A DNA stretch of 64,000 nucleotides from Paragemmobacter ruber. Lineage in GTDB: Bacteria > Pseudomonadota > Alphaproteobacteria > Rhodobacterales > Rhodobacteraceae. The position numbers and the translations under genes are program-made. Positions 7,059 to 14,935 of the stretch are shown here, piece after piece (positions within the stretch are counted from its first letter, which is position 1; each line of letters opens with the position of its first letter). The notes beneath the pieces were generated by a model. That model was not told where the DNA came from and did no database searches. It saw only the letters and a list, made by a program, of their open reading frames with translations. The stretch covers positions 248,001-312,000 of the forward strand of contig NZ_JAAATW010000002.1 in assembly GCF_009908315.1 (NCBI RefSeq). The letters run 5' to 3'.

Positions 7059-9026
7059 TTATTCGGCGGCGAAGGCCTGACGGTCCACGAGGCCCACGAT
7101 ATCCATCATGATGCGGTTCAGTTCGAAATCCTTGGGCGTGTAGACGGCGGCCACGCCCATGGCGCGCAGGCGGGTGGCGTCTTCTTCGGGGATGATGCCA
7201 CCGACGACCACGGGGATGTCGCCAAGGCCTGCGGCGCGCATCCGTTCCATCGTTTCGGAGATGAGGGGGATATGGCTGCCCGACAGGATCGAGAGACCCA
7301 CGACATGGGCCTGTTGATCCGCCGCGGCAGCGACGATTTCGGCAGGCGTCAGGCGGATGCCTTCGTAATGGATATCCATGCCGCAATCGCGGGCGCGGGC
7401 GGCGATCTGTTCGGCGCCGTTGGAATGGCCATCGAGGCCGGGCTTGCCGACGAGGAACTTGAGCGGACGGCCGAGCTTGGTGCTGACCTGGGCCACCGCG
7501 TCGCGGATGGGCTCCAGCCCTTCGGTACGGTTCGAGGGGCTGCGCGAGACGCCGGTGGGGGCGCGGTATTCGCCAAAGGCCGCGCGGACGACGGCGCCCC
7601 ATTCGCCGGTGGTGGCCCCGGCCTTGGCGGCGGCGATGGAGGCGGGCATGACATTCGCCCCGGTGGCGCAGGCCTGACGCAGCGCGTCGAGCGCGGCCTT
7701 GACACGCGCCTCGTCGCGGGTGGCGCGCCACTGGTTGAGGCGGTCGATCTGGTCGGCCTCGGCCTGCGGGTCGGCCACCATGATGGCGCCGTCGCCCGCG
7801 GTGAGGGGCGAGGGCGCGGCCTCGGTCCAGCGGTTGACGCCGACGACGGTGGTTTCCTTGGTTTCGATCCGGGCGAGGCGTTCGGAATTTGCCTCGACCA
7901 GACGGCCCTTCATGTATTCGATGGCGGCAACCGCGCCGCCCATCGCGTCGATGGTGGCAAGCTCGGCGCGGGCGCCGTCCTTCAACTCGGCCACCTTGCG
8001 ATCGACGGCGGGGTTGCCGTCGAAGAGATCGTCATATTCCAGAAGATCGGTTTCATAGGCGAGGATCTGCTGCATCCGGAGGGACCATTGCTGATCCCAG
8101 GGGCGGGGCAGACCCAGCGCCTCGTTCCAGGCGGGAAGCTGGACGGCGCGGGCGCGGGCCTTTTTCGACAGGGTCACGGCCAGCATCTCGATCAGGATGC
8201 GGTAGACGTTGTTTTCGGGCTGCTGTTCCGTCAGGCCCAAGGAATTGACCTGCACGCCATAGCGGAAGCGGCGGTACTTCGGATCGGTGACGCCGTAGCG
8301 GGACTCGCAGATCTCATCCCAGAGATCGACGAAGGCGCGCATCTTGCACATTTCGGTGACGAAGCGGATGCCTGCATTCACGAAGAAGGAGATGCGGCCC
8401 ACCATGTTGGGGAAGTCTTCGGGCGCGACCTTGCCTTTCAGGTCGTCCAGCACGGCGCAGGCGGTGGCCAGCGCGAAGGCCAGTTCCTGTTCCGGCGTCG
8501 CGCCCGCCTCTTGCAGGTGGTAGGAGCAGACGTTCATCGGGTTCCATTTCGGCAGATGTTTCTGCGTGTAGGCCGCGACGTCGGTGATCATGCGGAGCGA
8601 GGGTTTCGGCGGACAGATATAGGTGCCGCGCGAGAGGTATTCTTTGATGATGTCGTTCTGGACTGTGCCTTGCAGAGCGGCGATGTCGGCGCCCTGTTCT
8701 TCGGCCACGGCGATGTAGAGGGCGAGGAGCCAGGGCGCAGTGGCGTTGATCGTCATCGAGGTGTTCATCTGTTCGAGCGGGATCTGGTCGAACAGGGTGC
8801 GCATGTCGCCCAAGTGCGCGACCGGGACGCCGACCTTGCCCACCTCGCCGCGCGAGAGTTCGTGGTCGCTGTCATAGCCCGTCTGGGTGGGAAGGTCGAA
8901 GGCGACGGAGAGACCCGTCTGCCCCTTGGACAGGTTGGTGCGGTAAAGCGCGTTGGAGGCGCGGGCGGTGGAATGCCCGGCATAGGTGCGGAAGAGCCAG
9001 GGGGACTCTTTCTTCTGTGCGGACAT
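7059..9026 (-). CDS. ecm: Ethylmalonyl-CoA mutase, adenosylcobalamin-dependent
   Basis: A 655-residue single-chain mutase of the MeaA/Ecm clade. It converts ethylmalonyl-CoA to methylsuccinyl-CoA in the ethylmalonyl-CoA pathway of acetate assimilation. Residues about 1-500 are the TIM-barrel substrate domain (TYAGHSTARASNALYR, FDLPTQTGYDSDHELSRGEVGKVGV, NTSMTINATAPWLLALY). The C-terminal B12 domain shows GLDGHSNG (DxHxxG, His about 532), GLSILSGSH (SxL) and VVVGGII, so the base-off cobalamin site is complete. Methylmalonyl-CoA mutase is the alternative; the length and the nearby ccr favour Ecm. The ATG at 9026 is preceded by GCAGGAGGCCCCC, a good ribosome site. Two partial copies of its 3' end follow it. 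It is divergent from the secreted-protein gene. Confidence 0.92.
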   Translation of the reverse strand: MSAQKKESPWLFRTYAGHSTARASNALYRTNLSKGQTGLSVAFDLPTQTGYDSDHELSRGEVGKVGVPVAHLGDMRTLFDQIPLEQMNTSMTINATAPWLLALYIAVAEEQGADIAALQGTVQNDIIKEYLSRGTYICPPKPSLRMITDVAAYTQKHLPKWNPMNVCSYHLQEAGATPEQELAFALATACAVLDDLKGKVAPEDFPNMVGRISFFVNAGIRFVTEMCKMRAFVDLWDEICESRYGVTDPKYRRFRYGVQVNSLGLTEQQPENNVYRILIEMLAVTLSKKARARAVQLPAWNEALGLPRPWDQQWSLRMQQILAYETDLLEYDDLFDGNPAVDRKVAELKDGARAELATIDAMGGAVAAIEYMKGRLVEANSERLARIETKETTVVGVNRWTEAAPSPLTAGDGAIMVADPQAEADQIDRLNQWRATRDEARVKAALDALRQACATGANVMPASIAAAKAGATTGEWGAVVRAAFGEYRAPTGVSRSPSNRTEGLEPIRDAVAQVSTKLGRPLKFLVGKPGLDGHSNGAEQIAARARDCGMDIHYEGIRLTPAEIVAAAADQQAHVVGLSILSGSHIPLISETMERMRAAGLGDIPVVVGGIIPEEDATRLRAMGVAAVYTPKDFELNRIMMDIVGLVDRQAFAAE

Positions 9027-9070
9027 GGGGGCCTCCTGCAGGGGTTCGGCAATATTATTACGCGATGACC

Positions 9071-9100
9071 CACATAGAGGACAGAATCATTCAATGTCAA
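9071..9100 (-). promoter_or_regulatory. Candidate sigma-70 promoter of ecm
   Basis: On the minus strand a perfect -35 hexamer TTGACA (plus 9095-9100) is followed after 18 bases by TATGTG (plus 9071-9076), a weak -10. Transcription would start about 35 bases before the ecm ATG. A short palindrome CCGCATTGCGG lies just upstream at about 9105-9115. Confidence 0.4.
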
Positions 9101-9142
9101 TTCGCCGCATTGCGGCATGCCGCGGCGCGGCGGGGGTGGGAG

Positions 9143-9262
9143 GCGGATTTTGACGCAAAATCCGCGCCGGAATTTGGCGCAGATTCCGGATGGAGGCGTG
9201 GCGCTGTGGGGGAAGGCGATTTCTGTGTCAGAAATCGTTGCGAAGTCTGCGTCAGACTTCGC
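9143..9262. repeat. Four consecutive short hairpins with TGNNNCA centres
   Basis: Four inverted repeats in a row: 9143-9165 (GCGGATTTTG, loop ACG, perfect 10-bp arms), 9167-9189 (CCGGAATTTG, loop GCG, one mismatch), 9217-9237 (CGATTTCTG, loop TGT, perfect 9-bp arms) and 9240-9262 (GCGAAGTCTG, loop CGT, perfect 10-bp arms). Stems differ, but every centre has the form TG-NNN-CA, three of them TGACGCA/TGCGTCA or one base away. They lie between the divergent ecm and secreted-protein promoters. Confidence 0.8.
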
Positions 9263-9277
9263 CCTTTGACCCAGCCC

Positions 9278-9306
9278 TTAACAACGATCCCGGAGATCCC
9301 TATATT
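9278..9306 (+). promoter_or_regulatory. Sigma-70-like promoter of the small secreted protein gene
   Basis: TTAACA (9278-9283), a 17-base spacer and TATATT (9301-9306): five of six matches in each hexamer with ideal spacing. Predicted start of transcription near 9313, giving a leader of about 60 bases before the ATG at 9376, which contains a small CCCCTGCCGGGG hairpin. Confidence 0.65.
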
Positions 9307-9375
9307 GTGCGGGAAGGCCCCTGCCGGGGATCCGGCGTCAACAAGGGGGGCCGAGGGTCGAAGGACCATACGGAT

Positions 9376-9687
9376 ATGCGCAACCTTCTTGCGCTTGCTG
9401 CTGTCTCTCTCACGCTGGCCGGTCCGGCGCTGGCACAGGAACGGTCGGTCGAGATCGTGAACCAGTCGGGCTTTACCATCACGAACTTCTATGCCTCGAC
9501 GCTGGGTGCGGCGGATTGGCAAGAGGATGTGCTGGGCGGGCAGGCGGTGGCATCGGGGCAGAGCGCGGTGGTGAATTTCGCCGATAGCGGCGAATGCGCC
9601 TACAGTTTCCGCGCGGTGTTTGACGATGGCGATGAGGCCATTCAGGACATCGACGTGTGTTCTGTCACATCCGTCACCTATAACTGA
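9376..9687 (+). CDS. Small secreted/periplasmic protein, function unknown
   Basis: A 103-residue protein. Residues 1-21 are a classical signal peptide (MRNLLALAAVSLTLAG, then PALAQ) with an AxA cleavage site. The mature part begins ERSVEIVNQSGFTITNFYAST and contains two cysteines (GECAYSF and DVCSVTS) that could form a disulfide, with an acidic DDGDEAIQDID stretch between them. The pattern of a beta-rich domain with a hydroxyl- and Asn-rich first strand is common in small Rhodobacteraceae exported proteins of unknown role. A good promoter precedes it. It lies between ecm and the acyltransferase gene; no link with the pathway is evident. Confidence 0.75.
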   Translation: MRNLLALAAVSLTLAGPALAQERSVEIVNQSGFTITNFYASTLGAADWQEDVLGGQAVASGQSAVVNFADSGECAYSFRAVFDDGDEAIQDIDVCSVTSVTYN

Positions 9688-9727
9688 TCGCTTTGCAGGT
9701 GGCGGTTCGGCCCGTTAACCTGCGGTC

Positions 9728-11077
9728 ATGACAGGGACCGTCGAACTTCCCCTCTGGCTTGTGGTGCTGGTGCTGGTGCTTGCGGCCATCGCGGCACTGG
9801 ACCGTGTGCTGGCGCCTTCGGTGCGGTGGTTCTTTCGCCGCCGGATGGAGCGGGCGGTGGCGCGGCTGAACGAGCGGCTGGAGCGGCCCATCGCGCCGTT
9901 CAAGCTGGCGCAGCGGCATGACATGATCCTGCGGCTGGTCTATGATCCGCAGGTGTTGCAGGCGGTGGCCGAGCACGCGGCCGAGACGGGCGTGCCGCCC
10001 ACCGTGGCCATGCAGGAGGCGCGGTCCTACGCGGCCGAGATCGTGCCGGGCTTTTCCGCGACGATGTATTTCGGGTTCGCGGTGCAGGCGGCGCGCTGGT
10101 TGACGCGCAAGTTCTATCGCGTGCGGATCGGGCGGATTGATCCGGCGCTGGAGCGGGTGGATGACCGGGCGACGGTGGTTTTCGTGATGAACCACCGCAG
10201 CAACATGGATTACGTGCTGGTGACGTGGCTGATCGCGGATCGGTCGGCGATTTCCTATGCGGTGGGGGAATGGGCGCGGGTCTGGCCGTTGTCGCGGCTG
10301 ATCCGGGGGATGGGGGCCTATTTCATCAGGCGCGGGTCGCGCAACGCGCTCTATCGCCGGGTGTTGGCGCGTTATGTGCAGATGGCGGCGGCGGAAGGCG
10401 TGGCGCAGGCGATCTTTCCCGAGGGCGGGCTGTCGCTGGATGGGCGCGTGGGCGCGGCGCGGCTGGGGCTTTTGTCCTATTTCATGGCAGGCTTCGATCC
10501 TGAGGGCCGGGATATCCTGTTCGTGCCGGTGGGCCTTGCCTATGACCGCGTGCTGGAGGACCGGCTGCTGACCGGGGCCGCGCGCACGGGGGTGCGGCGG
10601 TTCCGGCCTTCGCTGTTCGGGGTGGTGGGCTTTTCGTTGCGCATGGGTTGGCGGGCGCTGCGGGGGCATTTCCCCGGTTTTGGCGCGACGGCGGCGGGTT
10701 TTGGCGCGCCGGTATCGCTCAGGGCCTTTGTGGCCGAGCATGGGCAAGGCGCGGCCGAGGCGCTGGGGGCGGAACTGATGGCGCGGGTGGCGCGGGCGGT
10801 GCCGATCCTGCCGGTGCCGCTGGTTGCGGCGGCGCTAGAGGCGGGGGCGGTGGACCGCGCTGCGTTGGCGTCGGAGGTGCGGCGGCTGGCGGATGCGCTG
10901 TCGGCGGCGGATGCGGTGTTGCGGCTGCATCCGAAGGGGCTGGAGGCGACGATGGAGGAGGCGCTGCTGCACATGCAGCGGCGCGGGCTGGTGGATGCAA
11001 ATCTGGCGGTGCGGGAAGAGAAGCGCGACTTGGTGGCTTTTTATGCCGCGTCCGTGCGGCAGCGGCTGGGGCAGTGA
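9728..11077 (+). CDS. PlsB-like glycerol-3-phosphate / lysophosphatidate acyltransferase
   Basis: A 449-residue protein. An N-terminal hydrophobic helix (residues 5-24, LWLVVLVLVLAAIAAL) anchors it in the inner membrane. The acyltransferase block shows FVMNHRSNMDYVL at about 155-167 (HX4D catalytic motif), the FIRRGSRNALY segment and FPEGGLSLDGR at about 226-236 (motif III with Gly in place of Thr). This order is that of PlsB/GPAT-type enzymes, which acylate position 1 of glycerol-3-phosphate in phospholipid synthesis. It is shorter than E. coli PlsB (about 800 residues) but of usual length for the alphaproteobacterial branch. It ends 239 bases before ccr. Confidence 0.82.
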   Translation: MTGTVELPLWLVVLVLVLAAIAALDRVLAPSVRWFFRRRMERAVARLNERLERPIAPFKLAQRHDMILRLVYDPQVLQAVAEHAAETGVPPTVAMQEARSYAAEIVPGFSATMYFGFAVQAARWLTRKFYRVRIGRIDPALERVDDRATVVFVMNHRSNMDYVLVTWLIADRSAISYAVGEWARVWPLSRLIRGMGAYFIRRGSRNALYRRVLARYVQMAAAEGVAQAIFPEGGLSLDGRVGAARLGLLSYFMAGFDPEGRDILFVPVGLAYDRVLEDRLLTGAARTGVRRFRPSLFGVVGFSLRMGWRALRGHFPGFGATAAGFGAPVSLRAFVAEHGQGAAEALGAELMARVARAVPILPVPLVAAALEAGAVDRAALASEVRRLADALSAADAVLRLHPKGLEATMEEALLHMQRRGLVDANLAVREEKRDLVAFYAASVRQRLGQ

Positions 11078-11205
11078 TGCCCTGCCCCGGGCGCGGCTGG
11101 GGACCTGAGGTTCAAGGTGGCGGTGGCGGCGGTGGTGGTGGCGGCCCCGGATAAAGCGGGGGCGTTGTGCCGGGTGTTTTGTGGATCGCTGCGACGCGGC
11201 AGACA

Positions 11206-11247
11206 TAAAATTTCAAAAACAGGCGCATCACTATTGCAATGTTGCGC
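11206..11247 (+). promoter_or_regulatory. Candidate ccr promoter -10 and operator-like inverted repeat
   Basis: TAAAAT at 11206-11211 resembles a -10 box, without a good -35. Downstream, 11223-11247 reads GCGCA, five bases, the palindrome ATTGCAAT, two bases, TGCGC: an imperfect inverted repeat placed where a repressor or roadblock could act. Regulators of this pathway are known to bind palindromes in related bacteria; assignment to one of them would be a guess. Confidence 0.35.
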
Positions 11248-11316
11248 GTGCATCCTCTATCTGTGACGCAAGGGCGCCGATTCTGCGGCGCGGCATCGGG
11301 TCAGGGAGGCCGGAGG

Positions 11317-12609
11317 ATGGCTTTGGATACGCAGCAGCATGTGGTTGCCTATGATGCGCCGAAGAAGGACCTGTATGAGGTGGGCGAGATGCCCCCGCTC
11401 GGCCATGTGCCCAAGCAGATGTACGCCTGGACGATCCGGCGCGAACGCCATGGCCAGCCCGATACAGCGATGCAGCTTGAGGTGGTCGATACATGGAAGA
11501 TCGACAGCCATGAGGTGCTTGTCCTCGTGATGGCGGCGGGGGTGAATTACAACGGCGTCTGGGCCTGTCTGGGCGAGCCGGTCAGCGTGTTCGACGGCCA
11601 CAAGCAGCCCTATGCGGTGCTGGGATCGGATGCGGCGGGCATCGTCTGGGCGGTGGGCGACAAGGTCACGCGCTGGAAGGTGGGCGACGAGGTCGTGATC
11701 CACTGCAATCAGGATGACGGCGATGATGAGGAATGCAACGGCGGCGATCCGATGTTTTCGCCCAGCCAACGCATCTGGGGATATGAGACCCATGACGGGT
11801 CTTTCTGCCAGTTCACGCGGGTGCAGGCGCAGCAGTTGATGCCGCGGCCCAAGCATCTGACATGGGAGGAGAGCGCCTGCTATACGCTGACGCTGGCCAC
11901 CGCCTATCGGATGCTGTTCGGGCATGAGCCGCATGACCTGAAACCCGGGCAGAACGTGCTGGTCTGGGGGGCGTCGGGGGGCCTTGGTGTATATGCGATC
12001 CAGCTGATCAACACGGCGGGAGCGAATGCGATCGGGGTGATCTCGGACGAGAGCAAGCGCGACTTTGTGATGGGGTTGGGCGCGAAGGGCGTGATCAACC
12101 GCAACGAGTTCAAATGCTGGGGGCAATTGCCCAAGGTGAACAGCCCTGAATATGCCGATTGGTTGAAGGAGGCGCGGCGCTTCGGCAAGGCGATCTGGGA
12201 CATCACGGGCAAGGGCGTGAACGTGGATATGGTGTTCGAACATCCGGGCGAGGCGACCTTCCCGGTGTCATCGCTGGTCTGCAAGAAGGGCGGGATGGTG
12301 GTGATCTGCGCGGGCACCACCGGGTTCAACTGCACCTTTGATGTGCGCTACATGTGGATGCACCAGAAGCGTTTGCAGGGGTCGCATTTCGCGCATCTCA
12401 AGCAGGCGAGTGCGGCGAACAAGCTGATGATCGAGCGGCGGCTGGATCCCTGCATGTCGGAGGTCTTTCCTTGGGCCGAGATCCCGGCGGCGCATATGAA
12501 GATGCTGCGCAACCAGCACAAGCCGGGCAACATGGCGGTGCTGGTGCAGGCGCCGCGCACGGGGCTGCGGACCTTTGAGGATACGCTGGAGGCCAGCCGG
12601 GGCGCGTGA
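11317..12609 (+). CDS. ccrA: Crotonyl-CoA carboxylase/reductase
   Basis: A 430-residue cytosolic MDR-family enzyme, the length of characterised Ccr proteins. It reductively carboxylates crotonyl-CoA with NADPH and CO2 to ethylmalonyl-CoA, the key step of the ethylmalonyl-CoA pathway. Visible landmarks: AGVNYNGVWACLGEPVSVF at about 74-92, the Ccr-specific acidic insert CNQDDGDDEECNGGDPM, WEESACYTLTLATAYRML, the nucleotide motif WGASGGLGVYAIQLI, and FEHPGEATFPVSSLVCKKGG. The ATG at 11317 is preceded by AGGGAGGCC; an upstream in-frame start at 11239 adds 26 residues with no family counterpart. With Ecm at 7059-9026 it provides two of the pathway-specific enzymes. Confidence 0.96.
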   Translation: MALDTQQHVVAYDAPKKDLYEVGEMPPLGHVPKQMYAWTIRRERHGQPDTAMQLEVVDTWKIDSHEVLVLVMAAGVNYNGVWACLGEPVSVFDGHKQPYAVLGSDAAGIVWAVGDKVTRWKVGDEVVIHCNQDDGDDEECNGGDPMFSPSQRIWGYETHDGSFCQFTRVQAQQLMPRPKHLTWEESACYTLTLATAYRMLFGHEPHDLKPGQNVLVWGASGGLGVYAIQLINTAGANAIGVISDESKRDFVMGLGAKGVINRNEFKCWGQLPKVNSPEYADWLKEARRFGKAIWDITGKGVNVDMVFEHPGEATFPVSSLVCKKGGMVVICAGTTGFNCTFDVRYMWMHQKRLQGSHFAHLKQASAANKLMIERRLDPCMSEVFPWAEIPAAHMKMLRNQHKPGNMAVLVQAPRTGLRTFEDTLEASRGA

Positions 12610-12656
12610 GCGCGCCGAGGCTGCCCCTGCCGGCCCGGCAGCGGACGACATGACCC

Positions 12657-12690
12657 ACACCCCGGCCCCATGGCCGGGGTGTTTTCCTTT
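12657..12690 (+). terminator. Rho-independent terminator of ccr
   Basis: Perfect 11-bp stem ACACCCCGGCC / GGCCGGGGTGT with a CCAT loop, followed by TTTTCCTTT. It lies 48 bases after the ccr stop. Confidence 0.8.
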
Positions 12691-12809
12691 AGCGGCCCGG
12701 GGATTGTTGCCCGTTTGGGGACGGTCTGTTGCCGGGCGGAAGGTAGGTTGCAATCGTGACGGGTGATACGCTGCGAGAGGGGTGCGTCTGTGGTGCGGAG
12801 TGCGGCCGA

Positions 12810-12989
12810 ATGCGGCATGACTGGGTGTTTGAAGTGCTAGCGGACCTTGCGGAATACGCGGACAGGAACGGGTTGCCGCGGCTGGCGCAGATCGCCGAAG
12901 AAGCCCTGCAGGTGGCGCGGGACGAAATCCGGTCGGGCAGCGGCGGGGGAGATGATCCCGGCCCCGATGACAGCCCGCAGGTGCATTAG
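12810..12989 (+). CDS. Small conserved acidic/helical protein
   Basis: A 59-residue protein starting MRHDWVFEVLADLAEYADRN and continuing GLPRLAQIAEEALQVARDEI, an amphipathic helical hairpin typical of a small family seen in Rhodobacteraceae, with a disordered Gly/Asp/Pro tail. A GTG at 12756 in the same frame would add 18 residues (including three Cys) but the family-like start is the ATG at 12810. It ends 48 bases before the RecD-like helicase gene and probably belongs to its transcript. No catalytic motif is present; a role as adaptor or regulator is conceivable but unsupported. Confidence 0.6.
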   Translation: MRHDWVFEVLADLAEYADRNGLPRLAQIAEEALQVARDEIRSGSGGGDDPGPDDSPQVH

Positions 12990-13037
12990 CGCGCAACGGG
13001 CGACGATGGCCCCTCGCATCCCCGCGAGGGGCGGATT

Positions 13038-14603
13038 ATGGTCAGGGACATGGACCTTGCCCCTTTGACCAATGCCACCCCGGATGCGGGCGGCGCGCTG
13101 ACCTTTTCCGACGATCAGGCGGAGGCTTATGACCGCGTGGCGGCGGAGCTTTTCGGGCAGGGGATCGACCTGACCGATGGCACGCTGACGCCCCGCGCGG
13201 AAGGGGCGGCTTCGGTGCTGGCGGTGGTGGGGAAGGCCGGATCGGGCAAGACGATGCTGCTGGCCAGCCTGACCCGGGCGCTGGTGGCGGCGGGGGTGGA
13301 GGTCATCTCGGGCGATTATGAGGGGCGGCGGCGCAAGGATCGGCGCACGCTGGCCATTCTGGCCCCCACCAACAAGGCGGCAAGCGTGCTGCGCCTGCGC
13401 GGGGTGCCTGCGACGACGATCCATCGCATCCTCTACACCCCCGTCTATGACCCGGAATATGAGCGCATCGCCGAATGGCTGACCGGGCAGGGTGAGCGGC
13501 CCGCGGTCGAGGGGTTGACGGATGTGGCGCTGGACCGGGCCTTTGCCTTTTATCAACAGGTGGCGTCGGTTCCGGGCGCGCTGGCGGCGGCCGGGTTGAA
13601 GGGTTCGGACTTCATCAAGGGATGGAAGCGGCGGGAGGAGCCCCTGGATGTGGGGTTCATCGACGAATCCTCGATGCTGGACGAACGCCAGCTGGATGAT
13701 CTGCGCGAGATCTTTCCCACGCTGGTGCTGTTCGGCGATCCGGCGCAATTGGCGCCGGTGGGCCTGTCGGGCGAGATGGTGTTTGACCGGTTGCCTGCGT
13801 CGCGGCGGCTGGTCTTGAACCGCATCCACCGGCAGACGGCGGATAACCCGATCCTCGATCTGGCGCATGCGCTGGGGGATGAGGGGCTGCGGTTCGAGCA
13901 GTTCGAGCGGATGGTGGAGGATGCGGCGCGGGCCGATGACCGGGTGGTGCTGGCCGAGCGGGTGGATGCCGATCTGATGGCGCGCTCGCCCGTGCTGGTG
14001 TGGCGCAATGCGACGCGGATCCGGCTGATCCATGCCTTCCGGGGGGCGTTCGGCGCGCCGGAGGATGCGCTTTTGCCCGGAGAGCCCCTGATCTGCGATG
14101 GGATCGAATTGCCGCTGAAGCATCGCAAGAAGCGGATTGATCTGGAGGCGCGGGGGCTGATCAAGGGGGCGCAGGTGATCTATCTCGGCCCCGGATCGAA
14201 GCCGGGCTTTGCCAAGCTGCATGTGGTGGGGGCAGAGGAGCCGCAGGTTTCGGCCGCGTCCATCATCAAGATCGAGAAGCCGGAGGAGGAGCCCTTCATC
14301 CCGTCGGCCGCCACGATGGGCGCGGCCTTTCTGCATGGGGCGGCGGTGACGATCCACAAGGCGCAAGGGTCGCAATGGGAGGATGTGCAGGTCTTTGCCC
14401 CCGACATCTGGGCCGCCGCGCAGGCGGGGCGGTCAGAGGCGGGGGTGCCCTTGTGGAAGCGGCTGGCCTATGTGGCGATCACGCGGGCGTCGCACCGGCT
14501 GTTCTGGGTGACGCGCTACCGGCTGGCGCGGCCGCAGGGGGCGCTGTCGGTGGCCGATCTGCGCAAGGGGCCTGCGGCGCTGGCGCTGAGCGGTGGGGAG
14601 TGA
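13038..14603 (+). CDS. RecD/TraA-like superfamily 1 DNA helicase (ATP-dependent)
   Basis: A 521-residue SF1B-type helicase. Walker A is VVGKAGSGKT (about 62-71), the Ia-type block LAILAPTNKAASVLR, Walker B VGFIDESSM (about 207-215), motif III LVLFGDPAQLAPV, and C-terminal motifs V/VI TIHKAQGSQWEDV and YVAITRA. It is shorter than RecD2 and lacks a RecB/RecC partner, so it is probably a stand-alone 5'-3' helicase in repair or replication restart. ATG at 13038 follows GAGGGGCGGATT; an alternative ATG lies at 13050. The preceding small gene may be its partner. Two A/T-rich hairpins follow its stop. Confidence 0.85.
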   Translation: MVRDMDLAPLTNATPDAGGALTFSDDQAEAYDRVAAELFGQGIDLTDGTLTPRAEGAASVLAVVGKAGSGKTMLLASLTRALVAAGVEVISGDYEGRRRKDRRTLAILAPTNKAASVLRLRGVPATTIHRILYTPVYDPEYERIAEWLTGQGERPAVEGLTDVALDRAFAFYQQVASVPGALAAAGLKGSDFIKGWKRREEPLDVGFIDESSMLDERQLDDLREIFPTLVLFGDPAQLAPVGLSGEMVFDRLPASRRLVLNRIHRQTADNPILDLAHALGDEGLRFEQFERMVEDAARADDRVVLAERVDADLMARSPVLVWRNATRIRLIHAFRGAFGAPEDALLPGEPLICDGIELPLKHRKKRIDLEARGLIKGAQVIYLGPGSKPGFAKLHVVGAEEPQVSAASIIKIEKPEEEPFIPSAATMGAAFLHGAAVTIHKAQGSQWEDVQVFAPDIWAAAQAGRSEAGVPLWKRLAYVAITRASHRLFWVTRYRLARPQGALSVADLRKGPAALALSGGE

Positions 14604-14605
14604 CC

Positions 14606-14651
14606 AAATTCCTTCGAAGGAATTTGCAATTTTCTTCGAAGAAAATTGTTT
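14606..14651. repeat. Pair of A/T-rich hairpins with TTCGAA centres
   Basis: AAATTCCTTCGAAGGAATTT (14607-14626) and AATTTTCTTCGAAGAAAATT (14630-14649) are two perfect 20-bp palindromes three bases apart, directly after the helicase stop codon. Both have the centre CTTCGAAG. They are strikingly A/T-rich in a 65-70% GC setting. They could act as transcription or processing signals; similar elements occur at 14978 and 46686. Confidence 0.75.
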
Positions 14652-14698
14652 CCGGCGGGCGGGCTGGATAGGCTGCGCCCAAGATCAGGAGGCCCAAG

Positions 14699-14935
14699 AT
14701 GCGCTGCGTTTTCGTCCAGTTTCGTTGCACCCCCGGCAAGACCTATGAGGTGGCCGATGCCATCTATGACCGCGAGGTGGTGAGCGAGCTTTACTCCACC
14801 AGCGGGGAATATGACCTGATCGCCAAGGTCTATATCCCGGAGGACGCGGATGTGGGGCATTTCCTTTCGCAGCGGCTGTTCGACATTCCCGGGATCGTGC
14901 GGACGCTGACGACGATGACGTTCAAGGCGTTCTGA
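14699..14935 (+). CDS. Stand-alone Lrp/AsnC ligand-binding (RAM) domain protein
   Basis: A 78-residue protein that equals the C-terminal effector domain of Lrp/AsnC regulators without the DNA-binding helix-turn-helix: MRCVFVQFRCTPGKTYEVADAI, then SELYSTSGEYDLIAKVYIPED and a final strand RTLTTMTFKAF. The GEYDL segment is the usual glycine-rich ligand-site signature. Such stand-alone RAM proteins form dimers or larger rings and may bind amino acids. AGGAGGCCCAAG directly precedes the ATG. Its last codons and stop lie inside a 14-bp tandem triplication. Confidence 0.85.
   Translation: MRCVFVQFRCTPGKTYEVADAIYDREVVSELYSTSGEYDLIAKVYIPEDADVGHFLSQRLFDIPGIVRTLTTMTFKAF

Noticed and set aside
9026-9376. 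Cobalamin riboswitch upstream of ecm
   Set aside because: No B12-box-like sequence was recognised, and the hairpins have short, independent stems.
12756-12989. Longer version of the small helical protein from the GTG at 12756
   Set aside because: The extra 18 residues are Cys-rich and unlike the helical part; the ATG at 12810 gives the family-like start.
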